64,000 nt of DNA. Origin: Scolanthus callimorphus (taxonomy: Eukaryota; Cnidaria; Anthozoa; Actiniaria; Edwardsiidae). Below, piece after piece: positions 29,501 through 38,440 of this stretch (positions are counted from its first letter, which is position 1; each line of letters opens with the position of its first letter). The notes under the pieces are model-generated. The model made no database searches. It saw only the letters and a list, made by a program, of their open reading frames with translations, and had not been told where the DNA came from. Both the position numbers and the translations under genes were made by a program. The stretch covers positions 25,618,168 to 25,682,167 of the forward strand of contig CM066923.1 in assembly GCA_033964015.1 (NCBI GenBank), written 5' to 3'.

Positions 29501-30425
29501 TTGATGGTAGTTGAATATAGGAACTTCCAGAAAGCGGCTCGAATGGATCTATATGAATATCGAAGTATTCCACCTGATCAAACTGCCAACCTGAGCCATT
29601 ATTTTGAAACTGGTCAATTAATTCAAGTATTCGTCCGGTCATTGAATTGAACAAGTCAGATAAATCGGTTGACTCTGTTATAGTTTCTACAAATGAATGG
29701 AAGTATCCTGAGTTTTCATCAATCTGACCAGTAGCTGGATTCTTTTTTATGAACTTACAGGTAAAGATGAACTTTACTTTGATGGGTTTCTTTTGTTGGT
29801 TAATAAGAGTCAGAACTTTTGGTTTGGAATTATTGAGAAATGTTTCGGGATCATACCCACTCTGCCCGTCTATCCTATGTGTTTTGAGATACCCCTTCAA
29901 CGCTGTTTGCTGTTCTTTTGGAGTAAAGTGATCATGTCTATTAAAAATACGGTTTACTTTTTCCTTCAGGTCGTTAACTCGTTTGCTTGCGTCGTTCTTA
30001 ATTGGATCTGGGACATGAGATAATATCCAGTCTGTGAACTTGTTAATCTCTTTCTTTACTGGTTCAACAGCCCTCGAAATCAGGCTTTTCAATGACCTTG
30101 GTGCTGGAATGGGTCTTTGCACTGGTATATTAGTCCTCGGTATTGGAATGGGTCTTTGCACTGGTATATTAGTTCTCGGTGTTGGAATGGGTCTTTGCAC
30201 TGGTATATTAGTCCTTGGTGTTGGAATGGGTTGGGTGGGTATATTAGTCCTTGGTGTTGGAATGGGTCTTTGCACTGGTATATTAGTCCTTGGTGCTGGA
30301 ATGGGTCTTTGCACTGGTATATTACCTAAAGCTTCGATGAGTTCAGCTTTACGTAATTTGTAGTAGCCTTTAATGTGTCGCTCTTTGGCAAGGGCTTTCA
30401 ATTGTTTCACTGTTTGTTTGTCCAT
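26526..30425 (-). CDS. Protein-primed family B DNA polymerase of the Polinton
   Basis: 1299 residues, intact. It starts with the TIR-encoded SAP-like segment and six 13-residue NIPVQRPIP-type repeats (about 35-112). A proofreading exonuclease follows, with Exo I YADFESF (about 500), Exo II FHNLSGYDSH (about 647) and Exo III YHDLYLDSDVLLL (about 805). Between Exo I and Exo II sits the HNH-like insert CHICEG...DHCHLSGKFRGAAHNECN typical of Polinton polymerases. Polymerase motifs are A (YLDANNLYGW, about 905), B (NNSVFGKTMENI, about 1045) and C (FTDTDSLAYE, about 1140), then LRAKLYAYK. It replicates the element using a terminal protein primer, as expected from linear TIR ends. The stop codon is part of a TTTAAA box. 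Confidence 0.95.
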   Translation of the reverse strand: MDKQTVKQLKALAKERHIKGYYKLRKAELIEALGNIPVQRPIPAPRTNIPVQRPIPTPRTNIPTQPIPTPRTNIPVQRPIPTPRTNIPVQRPIPIPRTNIPVQRPIPAPRSLKSLISRAVEPVKKEINKFTDWILSHVPDPIKNDASKRVNDLKEKVNRIFNRHDHFTPKEQQTALKGYLKTHRIDGQSGYDPETFLNNSKPKVLTLINQQKKPIKVKFIFTCKFIKKNPATGQIDENSGYFHSFVETITESTDLSDLFNSMTGRILELIDQFQNNGSGWQFDQVEYFDIHIDPFEPLSGSSYIQLPSKLASKKAIINVKNEEDHECFKWAVTSAVYPQDSNPKRLTKQMREDSNKFDWSGIEFPMSLKQIDKFEKQNPFVINVFGFEGVVYPLRISKKHEAQVINLLLISNEQTNHFCWIKNMSRLLSKKVNKHKSTTHFCFRCLNTFWCKTSLEKHIEYCATNEEVKIDMPVDKDGNPRYLAFKNVNRKMRVPFVVYADFESFTENIDTCSPDENKSFTKQYQKHKPSGFCYLIKCFDDNIFPPTLVRYTAESPDEDIPQIFIENLESDIKDIYNKFKFSKKVKMSKNDRIAYKNATHCHICEGELGEDKVLDHCHLSGKFRGAAHNECNLQFKIPKFFPVLFHNLSGYDSHLFIKNLGTSKGKINCIPNNEEKYISFTKQIVVDTFTNKEGKHIDIKRDIRFIDSFKFMATSLNSLVSNLPQYSFKNLTESYEGEQLQLLLRKGVFPYDWFDSFEKLNATQLPPKEAFFSRLNDTDISEEDYQHAQKVWETFEMKTIREYHDLYLDSDVLLLADVFENFRNVCQENYGLDPAWYYTAPGLAWDAALKLTKVELELLTDPDMLLMVEKGIRGGVSMISTRYGKANNPYMRHYDPKQPKKYITYLDANNLYGWAMSKPLPTHGFRWMTNQELKGWKNLPCILEVDLEYPQRIHDLHNDYPLAPERLVVDKVEKLIPNLNDKVKYVVHHEALKHYEKLGLKVINIHRGITFEESAWLKPYIDLNTNLRAKASNDFEKDFFKLMNNSVFGKTMENIRNRADIRLVMNEKDAKKLISKPNYQHRTIFCENLVAIHMKKTKLVFDKPVYLGMSILDISKTLMYDFHYNYIKPKYDKKAKLLFTDTDSLAYEIETKDFYKDISKDVKSMFDTSNYPKDHPSGIKSGVNKKIIGMFKDEAGGKQISEFVGLRAKLYAYKLDEGEEEKKCKGVKKAVVKKCISFDNYKDCLFNKQNQMRKMNVIRSHKHEIYTETVNKVALSHDDTKRVIRKDGIHTYAIGNKSI

Positions 30426-30573
30426 GTTTATTATAGTATCTATATTTCTTTAAATTCATTTCAATTATTTAAATTCAAATTTAAAAAGTTCTCAAACCAT
30501 TTTTTAAATTTTTGTGTTAGAGATTTTAAATTCAAATTGCAATTTGTGCCAGTCCCCGCATATTGCAACTACT
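30238..30573 (-). repeat. Right terminal inverted repeat of the Polinton
   Basis: Complement of 14776-15112 with one A-run length difference. It contains the polymerase promoter box (TTTAAA, 30449-30454), its ATG and about 60 codons. The adjoining 39-bp coding repeat continues for about six units here but only about 2.5 in the left copy. Confidence 0.9.
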
Positions 30574-30579
30574 CCATAC

Positions 30580-30956
30580 GACTCGCAAATACAAAATGGG
30601 GTCACATGTTGAACTGGACATTATTCAACCTAAAGTGCCTTTTTATTAAATAGTTTTAAATTATTTTTAAAATTGAACACATAATATTAGATCAAAGTCC
30701 GTCTTGAATTCGTGGACCCTAATGCAGATAATTTTTACTTAACATTTCGTAAGGTTTATAAAGCAGAGAGCTCACTACAACAGTGAAACCTAGGAGATTG
30801 CTAAAAATTTTAATTGCTTTGAATGCAGGAGAGCTCATTTTGTTCAGTAACTACTGTCTGAAACGGGCCCATTAAAATGAATTTTTCAGGCTGGTTCATG
30901 CAATAGCGTGTAACACGCTCAACAACGTACGCCTTCTTCTTCAATAGTTGTGTCTG
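30580..30956. other. Flank of the Polinton, nothing recognised
   Basis: AT-rich sequence after the target duplication, without coding potential or clear repeats. Confidence 0.4.
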
Positions 30957-31112
30957 CCATAGACTGCTAGCAGCCCCTACTTTGGCGCGTTTCCCAGAAA
31001 GCGAGCGCGAACCCCCGACGAACGCCTTCGGCGCTCCTCTGGCGTTCGTCGGGGGTTCGCGCTCGCTTTCTGGGAAACGCGCCAAAATAGGGGCTGCTAG
31101 TATAGCAGTCTA
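30957..31112. mobile_element. Near-perfect 60-bp palindrome (foldback element)
   Basis: Arms 30967-31026 and 31041-31100 are complementary with a single mismatch around a 14-base loop. The arms contain GGCGCGTTTCCCAGAAAGCG and a GC-rich CGAACCCCCGACGAACGCC-like stretch. Weaker complementarity (catagactgcta / tagcagtctatg) extends outward. No ORF; the ORFs predicted on both strands are mirror artefacts. Confidence 0.85.
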
Positions 31113-31466
31113 TGTCTGCTACGAAGTGTTCGCGCTATTTTTTGTCGGGGATGCGCGCTCCGCTTGGGAGCAATGTTTTTTTTTTCATGTGGCTCATTCC
31201 CATGAGTATTTTTTCTTTCGTTTTCTCCTGTGGACCGAAGGATATGACCAAAAGTATTCCAAACAAAGAAAAAATATTCAAATAAATGCAACGTGGCCAT
31301 GGACACACAGCAAACTTGAATTTACCTCATGGGCTATTTACAATGAACGCAGGATTAGGGGGCCTTGAATTTCCACAGGATAAAAACAATTGTCTAAAAT
31401 TTGGAGTTATTCGATTAGGGGTTGGCAACTTTTTTTGGAATAGCCCCTAACTAGCTGCTTTTAATC

Positions 31467-31551
31467 TCATTTGCAGGGGCAGCGTGCTCCCGGACGATTA
31501 GCAACTGACACTTTACGGTATCCAGTCTTCCTCGTGGATCTTGACTTCGTC
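31467..31551 (-). CDS. Gene A terminal coding exon (copy 1 of 3)
   Basis: 85 coding bases from acceptor TTACAG to TGA, encoding a basic tail (TKSRSTRKTGYRKVSVANRP, then GARCPC and one residue). Copies at 47930-48014 and 53372-53456 have the same length, frame and stop, which is strong evidence of selection or recent duplication. The frame that is open in all three copies is this one. Confidence 0.8.
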
Positions 31552-34500
31552 CTGTAAGAAACAATATTATCAATATTTGTATACCGTCAATTACATGTAA
31601 CCGCCCCAACTCCCGAGGAAAACATGTTCTTTTCGCGTTAAATTTCTGCAACGTTTGATAAATGATCTTGGAAGCTTCTTGCGCATATGCGAGACTTGCC
31701 TGGTCTTCAGAGCAGACAATCAGCAGATGTAAAACTTTCGCTACTTCAATTATCAACGTTTATTCAATTTTTAAGGCCAGAATTTATTGAAGATGAACTC
31801 AAAATTAAAAGTTCATAAAGAACATCGTTTTTTGGCAGTGACAAGGGCGTAACCAAGAATTTTATAAGAGGGGGCGAGTTTGGTCGAGCGTTGGTTTATA
31901 TCCGGACGATTTGCGCAGTCTCTTGCCAAGTCAAAATACCCAAACGAGTCATTGTACAGTCGGTCCGTCGACCGGTCGGTGTATTTGTCGGTCGGTCGGT
32001 GGGTTTGTCGATCGGTCGGTTTCGTTTGTCGGTCGGTAGGTGGGTTTGTCGGTCGGTCATGTGGCATTTGTTCTTCTTCTTCTTCCTTATGAGCCCACCT
32101 CCTTCTGTGCGGAAGATTCTTGTTGGCGTGTGCTGTGCTGTGCTGGTGTGAAAAATTAAAATTCGACGCGAGTGCAGGTGCAGATTAAAACAAAGGTACT
32201 ATCGGTCAGTCGGTGGTGAGGAGGTGGGCCCAGAGCCGCCCCTTAAAGGCATCAAGGCTGGGGGCCATCACCACTGTGTCCGGCAGAAAGTTCCAGTCAC
32301 GCGTTGTCCTGGGGACGTATGAATATTTATGATAGTCCGTGCGTGAAGGTGGAATGAGAAGTGCCAGACAGTTAAAGTGGCGTGACTTGCGATGAAGGGG
32401 CTGGACGATGTTATTTCCTAGATCCACCAGGCCATTTTGTATCTTGTACATAATTATCAGTCGGTCGGCAAGCCTTCTTGTTTCCAGAGAGGGCCATCCC
32501 AGCTGGTCAATCATTTCAGAGACACTGTCCGTACGGCCGTATCGATTAAGTACGAATCTTGCCGCCCTACGTTGTACCGACTCGATGCGGTTGATGTTAC
32601 ACTTGGTATAGGGGTCCCAGACAGATGAGGCGTATTCGAGTGAGGGACGAACGAGTGCAGTGTAGGCCATTGTTTTGAGAGTAGGTGTTGATATTCTCAG
32701 ATTACTTCTAAGGAAGCCTAGTGTGCTGTTTTCTTCGACCGACCGACCCTGGTTGGTCGGTCGGTCGGTGGCGTTTGTCGCTCAGTCGGTGGTTTTGTCG
32801 GTCGGTGCGTCAGTGGTTTTGTTGGTCGTTTGGTCGGTGGGTTTGTCGGTCGGTGGTGTGGCATTTGTCGGTTGGTCGGTCGGTGGCGTTTGTCGCTCAG
32901 TCGGTGGGGTTTGCCGGTCGGTGGGTAAGCGGGTTGGTCGGTCTGTGGCGTTTGTCGGTCGGTCGGTGGATTTGTCGGTGGGTCGGTGGTTTTGTCGGGC
33001 GGTCTGTTGCGCTTATCGGTCGGTCAGTCTGTTGCGTTTGTCGGTCGGTGAGTTTGTCGGTCGGTCTGTTGCGTTTGTCGGTCGGTCGGTCAGTGAATTT
33101 GTCGGTCGGTGAGTTTGTCGGTCGGTCGGTCGGTGGGCTGTTCGGTGGTCGATCTGTGGCGTTTGTCGGTCGGTCGGTGGGTTTGTCGGTCGGTCGGTAT
33201 GTTGCGTTTGTCGGTCGGCAACTCACCTTGATCGTCTGCATCGTTTGAGATTAAGGAATCCGCACTTGGTTGTATAGTACGTCTTGTAATAGGTGGTGAC
33301 ATAGTAATGGTACGACTTTTTGACTTCTCGGCAATCAGCTGTAAAGAACAAGTATTCAGTAGAAATCCACGAGCATCATATCTTAGGCTATAACTTGAAG
33401 CCTGTATAGCTCAACTAATCAGGAAGCAGATGACGTGATAGATAGAGTGGGGAATTCCCAAATAGGGGGATTTCTCCATGGAAAATATGGAGGAACACTA
33501 TAATATGGGCTCGTGTAAACGAGTTCTCAATTTGTCTATTCAGTTATCCCTACCTTTGCACTTAGCCCCCGATTTGTAATAGCAGCGGTTACAGTCACAT
33601 CTGTACGAGCCCACGGTGTTAACGCAGATGGACATTTTAGGGCATGCGCTTTTCTTATCTTTGCATTCATTGACATCCTTGCATACGGGAATTCGCGCAC
33701 CCTTTGGTACTGGGTACCAGCCTTTGTTGCACTGACATCGCCAGGCACCGGCCGTGTTGACGCACTTGGAATGTGCGCGACACCCGTGAATCCCGCGGGA
33801 ACACTCGTTTATTTCACGGCACTTGAACTGAGAGACTTGCTCGTAGCCTTTTTTACAGTTGCATTTGTAGCTGCCGATCGTGTTGACACAATTGGATATG
33901 GCGGGACACCTGTCGGATTTCTCGGCACATTCATTGATGTCCCTACAGACTGGTTGTTTACCAGAGCCCCGGTATCCCACTTTGCATTTGCATCTGAAAA
34001 CATGACGTCAAAATACTTGAATTAAAACGTACAACACTGTAGGCTGATAGACCTAATCGGTATCAAATGATAATAATAGCAACGTGATGCTCTAAGATTA
34101 GCCAGTGGAGCTTAAAAAAGTAATGGTGTAACGTGATCAAATTTTGAAAGGCGCTTACAGCTGTTTCGTAACACGCGACTTCGCCGTTGCAGCCAGAGAG
34201 TTTGGCACTCGGGTTTTCTGTGCTGTCCATCAATGCAATCCATGTCCGTGTGAGCCAATCATATCCTTAGGATCAGTGCATTCGATTGGCTTCCCTTGCG
34301 AGATATGTCGCGACAGAAGCCAATTCATTGCACTAGACGAAACTATAAGCAAGGATCTGATTGCCTCACATGGTTTGATTGACTACACAGGAAAACCCAA
34401 CTGCCAAAAACTCTCGATGTTTTGAACGCGCTGGGTCGCGTGTTACCTGAAACAGCTGTGAGCAGCGCCGCAGTTGTATGATCTGCAACCATCGGATCTT

Positions 34501-36536
34501 AAATTTTGGCAGTCCATGCAAAAGGGCGTTCCCATTATCCAACCGACAAGTTATGAACGCAAGTATAAGTACTGGTGTAGATCCCTATGATAGATAGCTC
34601 CTGATTTGCAAATATCACTAAATATGTTTTCCAAAAGTTAACCTATTGTCAAAAACTACACAGATTTCGAGCCGTCACTGATGACGGTACTACGAAACCA
34701 TTGGTTGTTAAAGAACGGTGCTTACATTTTGTTGCCACCCATTAAGATCATTTGATGATCTATTTGGAAGGCTAACATTGTTTATTTTGTGAACACTAAC
34801 TTCTGTGCGCTCCTGTGTGAAAAATCTTGCAATTTTATCATCCCATTTTATCAAGACTTGAAAGGCCACAAAAATCATGGCGACAAAAAGTGTCGAGAAA
34901 AGGAAAGAAGTACAGTTTACTGTAAAAACGCACTTGTCATTTTACCCAAAACAATTGGTCGTCTCAGTCTCAAGAACAATAGAATGAGCCTGAGATGACC
35001 AATTTCGTTATAGTTAATTGGACCAGTCCGTTTTTACAGAATGATATAGAAGACGTTATACTCTCAGTTACCTGAATCCTCCTGGATAGTTGTGACACTT
35101 TGCCCGTGCTCCACACACATTAGAATTCTTACATTCATCTATATCCAGGCACCTACGTTTATCGAGCAACCATCCCGGTGGGCACTTGCATCTATAAGAA
35201 CCCAAGGTATTGACACACACCGCCGGGGAGGTGCAGTTGTGTGAGCCTTTCTTACATTCGTTGGCGTCAACACAGTCCCTCTTCGCGCTACTCCACTCGT
35301 ACCCAGAATGACACACGCACGTGTGCATGGCAGATGCGTTCTTTAGACAGTCGCCATGGAGACCACATACCTTTCCATTGATCACTGGGCAATCTGCAGG
35401 TGGATGATGAATCAATATTTTGTTGATTGTATTTCTTTGATCATTGTTATGTTGTGGGTCTTTCATTAATTATGTTCTATTTTCATTGTTATGTTGTGGT
35501 CACTTCATTCGTTGTGTGTCTTCATTGTTATATTGTGTTTCTTCGTTATTTTTAGGTGAGTCTTTAATTATTATGTTGTGTCTTTTATTGTTATGTTGTA
35601 GTGTTTCTTCATTGTTATGTTGTATCTCTTCATTGTTGTGTTGTCTCTTCATTGTTATGTTGTGAGTCTTTAATTATTATGTTGTGTCTTTTATTGTTAT
35701 GTTGTGTTTCTTCATTGTTACCTGGTGTTCCTTTATTGTTACTTGTGTTTCTTTATTCTCTTGTTGATTTTCTTTATTGTTATGTTGTGTTTCCTTATTG
35801 TTTTGTTTCTTTATTATTATGTTGTATCTCATTATTTTTATGCTGTGACTCTTTTGTTATGTTGTGTTCATTGTTTTGTGTTTCTTCATAATTATGTTGT
35901 TTCTCTTCATGGTTATGCTGTGTCTCTTCATTGTGTCTCTTCATTGTCCTGTGTCTCTTCATTGCTATATTTCTGTTTCTTCATTGTTATGTCGTCTCTT
36001 CATTGCTATATTGTGTTATTTCTTTATTGTTACTTTGGGTCTCACATAGAATGGAATGGAATGGAATATAATTTTATTTAACGTGACTTTAAATTGCTTT
36101 CACAAGACTTTAAATTGCTTTAAGTTGCCGTAAGTACGTAAGTAGCTGAACGCGCAATCTTTGTATAATGACTTACGGTGTTTAGGGACGCATTCAACGG
36201 ATAGGTGGCTTCCAAAACAGAATTTCCAGCTTAATTTATTGCACTCAAGGATGGAGTTCTCCCGGCCGTTACATCCCTTGACTTCGAGTGCTCGTCCTGG
36301 ACGTCCTCGGCCATAGCGATTGCAGCAGTCTGACCTTACGTACCAGGGATAACCCAACATCCTGCAAATAACTATCGCCAGGGTCTCGCGGGAATGCAGG
36401 TTAGAGTCACCGCAGAACGTAAGGCTGGTTCTTCTCCCCTGGAAGGTTATTTCCACTCGACCACGATTCGGGGCACCACCGTTTACCAGATTAACAGAAA
36501 TACCACTTTTCATTGGGGTGGTGGGCATTGGTCTGC
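31467..36536 (-). CDS. Gene A: extracellular SRCR plus calcium-binding EGF protein (five exons visible)
   Basis: The exons, 5' to 3' on the minus strand, are 36177-36536 (SRCR), 35072-35393 (EGF), 33554-33993 (three cbEGF), 33227-33338 (Tyr-rich, CGFLNL) and 31467-31551 (C-terminus and stop). All have AG/GT borders and compatible split codons, so the reading frame is continuous. EGF modules show DxNEC...C...C-x-N-T-x-G-S-Y-x-C-x-C with the calcium-binding D/N and E. Further 5' exons with the signal peptide are not identified; they may lie in 36.6-39.2 kb or beyond the DIRS element. An extracellular adhesion, matrix or innate-recognition role is inferred from the domains. A second paralogue (gene B) lies at 53.4-64 kb. 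Introns contain a CR1/L2-like fragment and minisatellites. Confidence 0.8.
31880..32070. repeat. CGGT-rich minisatellite, short block
   Basis: From about 31965 the sequence is mainly cggtcggt/gtttgtcggt units. It reads as SVGRSVG-type low complexity in one strand and DRPTDRQT in the other; not a gene. The part at 31880-31960 is unique intron sequence. Confidence 0.75.
32206..32740 (-). mobile_element. 3' fragment of a non-LTR retrotransposon (CR1/L2-like reverse transcriptase end)
   Basis: The minus-strand ORF encodes the C-terminal thumb and tail of a non-LTR polymerase (NSTLGFLRSNL, then MAYTALVRPSLEYASSVWDP, RIESVQRRAARFV, RTTRDWNFLPD, FKGRLWAHL). It is open back to about 32740, where it is cut off by the CGGT minisatellite, so the element is 5'-truncated. 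It lies in the last intron of gene A. Family assignment between CR1, L2 and related clades is uncertain. Confidence 0.85.
32735..33215. repeat. CGGT-based minisatellite, about 480 bp
   Basis: Degenerate repeats built from gtcggtcggtgg/gtttgtcggt units of roughly 20-25 bases. Its end is 12 bases from the 3' splice donor side of the Tyr-rich exon at 33227. Long ORFs in several frames are artefacts of the 4-base periodicity. Confidence 0.85.
33227..33338 (-). CDS. Gene A 112-bp Tyr-rich exon (copy 1 of 3)
   Basis: Acceptor TTTACAG at the high end and donor CAAG|GTGAG at 33226. Spliced in phase, it encodes ADCREVKKSYHYYV, then a TYYKTYYTTKCGFLNLKRC segment. Copies of exactly 112 bp are at 50038-50149 and 54054-54165. 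The short Tyr/Cys module after EGF repeats resembles EMI-like cysteine motifs, but I cannot name it. Confidence 0.75.
33554..33993 (-). CDS. Gene A exon with three calcium-binding EGF modules
   Basis: 440 bp. It begins with CKCKVGYRGSGKQPVC, then modules starting DINECAEK, EINECSRG and DVNECKDK, each with CVNT-x-G-(S/A)-(Y/W)-(K/R)-C. The final short loop CNRCYYKSGAKCK is followed by donor AAAG|GTAGGG. No frame breaks, unlike the equivalent exon in gene B (60171-60657). Confidence 0.85.
34157..34465. mobile_element. Inverted-repeat element in gene A intron
   Basis: 'acagctgtttcgtaacacgcgac' character near 34158 and its complement 'gcgtgttacctgaaacagct' near 34438-34460 flank about 260 bases. 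Probably a MITE; the target duplication was not resolved. Confidence 0.55.
34915..35040. repeat. Short inverted-repeat element in gene A intron (tentative)
   Basis: 'ctgtaaaaacg' near 34919 and 'cgtttttacag' near 35029 flank about 100 bases that contain further inverted pieces (ttggtcgtctcag / ctgagatgaccaa). Confidence 0.5.
35072..35393 (-). CDS. Gene A exon with EGF-like and two cbEGF modules
   Basis: 322 bp between acceptor CCTGCAG and donor TTCAG|GTAAC. It encodes CPVINGKVCGLHGDCLKN..CVCHSGYEW, then DANECKKG and DIDECKNS modules ending YPGGFR at the splice. The homologous exon in gene B is 61258-61584. Confidence 0.85.
35430..36062. repeat. T/TG-rich degenerate minisatellite
   Basis: About 600 bases of variants of 'ttcattgttatgttgtgtct', ending in a small (GGAAT)n run at 36044-36062. 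ORFs rich in Leu/Cys/Val on the plus strand are repeat artefacts. Lies in an intron of gene A. Confidence 0.85.
36177..36536 (-). CDS. Gene A exon encoding an SRCR domain
   Basis: 360 bp, acceptor CCACAG and donor CACC|GTAAGT, phases fitting its neighbour. It encodes SVNLVNGGAPNRGRVEITFQ, then FCGDSNLHSRETLAIVICRMLGYP, CCNRYGRGRPGRALEVKGCNG and HLSVECVPK. The spacing of Cys and the LGYP and GCNG motifs fit a scavenger-receptor cysteine-rich domain, though the usual W-G-T-V-C start is altered to TSLTFC. Seen alone without gene B counterpart in this window. Confidence 0.8.
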
Positions 36537-36599
36537 CTGTGGTAGGACAAGGGGTTACACCCAGTTGACGAGCAGCAAGTACTGTTGTCGGAAGCGAGA

Positions 36600-38240
36600 T
36601 ACGTTAGACTAGAGGGGGATTTAGTGCAGAAGGGGGGAGCCCGACGGGGAACTCCCCCTAAAAATACTACTGATGAAGGAGCAGCAGTTGCGAAGGCGTC
36701 TGTACTTAGGGAGCGGTCACTTTTTATTGGGGGAGAGGGACAGTAAATTTGGGAGGAGGGCCACAATTTTCTTGGCGCCCATTTATGGAGGGGCGTAATT
36801 TTTTGGGCGCACATTTGGGGGAGGGTCACATTTTTTGGGGCGCCGGATAAGAATATTCAAAAGTATTCTGAGATCCGAAAGGCTGTTTGAGAAAGCCATT
36901 CCAAGCCACTAGGCTACTTCACCTGGAAAGGTTTCCTCAAAGCCTTACCAGCAAATTTTCTCTGGGAAATTTCGTGTTTGCCGAAGCTTTGGGCTCTCTT
37001 TGTTGGGAGGGTTGCGATTATTTAGGTCCAAATTCTTATTTTTTGGCCAATAAGATGATAATATTTTTTGTCAAAATGTCGTCTTAAGTGTAGGTATACT
37101 AATTTCTGTGAAAGAGCCCGTCTCAGCCGACATTTTGACAGTCATTTTCCATCGGCCGATTTAGGGAACGTAGTGCGATATTTTCGGCTCAATTTGGAAA
37201 ATGAAGAAAAAACTTTTGTTTGTAGATGCATGCACATGCATGCCTTAAGACTCTGTGCAGTGTTTCTTACGTAAAGCGTCCTCCTGGGCGTCATCCTTTT
37301 CCGCAGTGCCGTCAACTGAAGTCCCAGAATGCATACAACAAACCAACAAGGAAATCTGTATAAAGAAATGTATAATTGTATTACTGAACGAGGAGTGAAT
37401 TCAGACCGGTTCACAAACTCGATTTGAATAACGTCGAGAAACGTCTGGCCAAAACTCTGGTTGCCAGAAAGTACGAAACTTATTGGGTATATTTTAGCAT
37501 CTTTTGATGCTTTGCATGCATGCAAGAAGTAACTCTTATTAGTCCCATCCCAATAGGGATTTGTATAAAATTTCACTTGACGTTATATGACTCTAGGGGG
37601 GAACTTTGAAATGTAATATCTCCGCTTCCATGAGTAATACATGGCGGGACGATCCAAAGACAATGTAATTAGTTCAGTTCCAAATCAAAAAGGCGTTTGG
37701 ACTGGATTTTTGGCCTTTGTCACGGCGCCGCCATTATGTTTCCAGAATGACCCGGCAAACCCGAAAAAATCAGTGAGCCAATCAACTTTTGGGTTCTTAA
37801 TTAAACAAATATTTAATACTTTTTTGTAGTTTGGTCAACTTTTGTACCATAAATCCTAGCATCAGGCTTCGCTTTCCAACATGAGCAAAACCCTCTCCCT
37901 GCTTGGCCTCATTTCCATACTGAATAAATCGGCTGAAAAATTCAAGATGGCGCTTTTGTGACAAAGGCGAATTCCAAGACACGAAGAAACCGAACTAGAA
38001 ACACTACTTTTTAGGCCAGAAACACAATCTAGCGCAAGAACTGCAACTGCGGACCTTCCTGGCTTCGGAAGCCGTTCATTACTTGTAGAGCGAAATTGAA
38101 ACGTATCTGATGAATTTAACGTATCTGGTTGATTTACCCTTGGGAATCTAGAGGTAGCGAAATAACGAACAGTTGTCATGACTGTTCATGCAGCTGCAAA
38201 TAGCCTAGTCCAAGGTCTAGTTTGTCAAGAATTCAGTGAC
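36600..38240. other. Non-coding stretch 5' of gene A exons, G-rich repeats then unassigned sequence
   Basis: 36610-36850 contains imperfect G-rich repeats (gggggagggtcac / ttttttgggcgc). 36850-38240 has scattered ORFs (for example minus 37862-38179, Ser-rich, 105 codons) with no recognised domain. Upstream exons of gene A could be hidden here but I cannot support any. Confidence 0.4.
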
Positions 38241-38254
38241 GTGGTCCAAAGAAA

Positions 38255-38440
38255 GCCTGTGTCATCCGCTATGGTAGAGTTTGTTCGCACTTCCTACCTT
38301 CGCGTCTGATCAAAGTCACGCTTATCATGGCCTAAGCAAACTTTAAAGCCTGTGGAGACTAGAGTAGCCTGATTCTCATCCGCTACGGTAGAGTTCGTTC
38401 CCACTTCCTACCTCCGCGTCTGATCAAAGTCACGGGGTGA
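38255..38440. repeat. About 1.5 copies of a 114-bp satellite
   Basis: Two occurrences of 'tcatccgctacggtagag' type starts about 113 bases apart, each followed by 'cacttcctacc', 'cgcgtctgatcaa' and 'cttatcatggcctaag'. The same unit forms an array at 58872-59500. Confidence 0.8.

Larger units (their letters stand above)
14776..30573. mobile_element. Polinton/Maverick element (adintovirus-like), about 15.8 kb
   Basis: The element is bounded by inverted repeats starting AGTAGTTGCAATATGCGGGG at 14776 and ending with the complement at 30573. Host CCATA directly flanks both ends (14771-14775 and 30574-30578), a 5-base target duplication (6 bases is usual for Polintons). It carries the diagnostic set: protein-primed family B polymerase, retroviral-type integrase, FtsK/HerA-like packaging ATPase, double jelly-roll major capsid and minor capsid. 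It also carries about seven small element genes, a C5 methyltransferase and an HNH-type protein. I did not recognise the adenain-like cysteine protease usual in Polintons. Two genes carry single-base frame breaks, so this copy may be inactive for virion formation. Confidence 0.95.

Noticed and set aside
30810..31368. Two ORFs starting with the same ARFPESEREPPTN peptide on opposite strands
   Set aside because: Both come from arms of a palindrome.
32675..33250. Overlapping plus- and minus-strand ORFs rich in Ser/Val/Gly/Arg or Thr/Asp/Arg/Pro
   Set aside because: Translation of CGGT-type repeats in several frames; low complexity.
35444..36081. Plus-strand ORFs resembling multi-pass membrane proteins
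   Set aside because: Leu/Cys/Val richness comes from the T/TG minisatellite.
37862..38179. Minus-strand 105-codon ORF as a gene
   Set aside because: No recognised domain, no splice partners and no conservation visible in the window.
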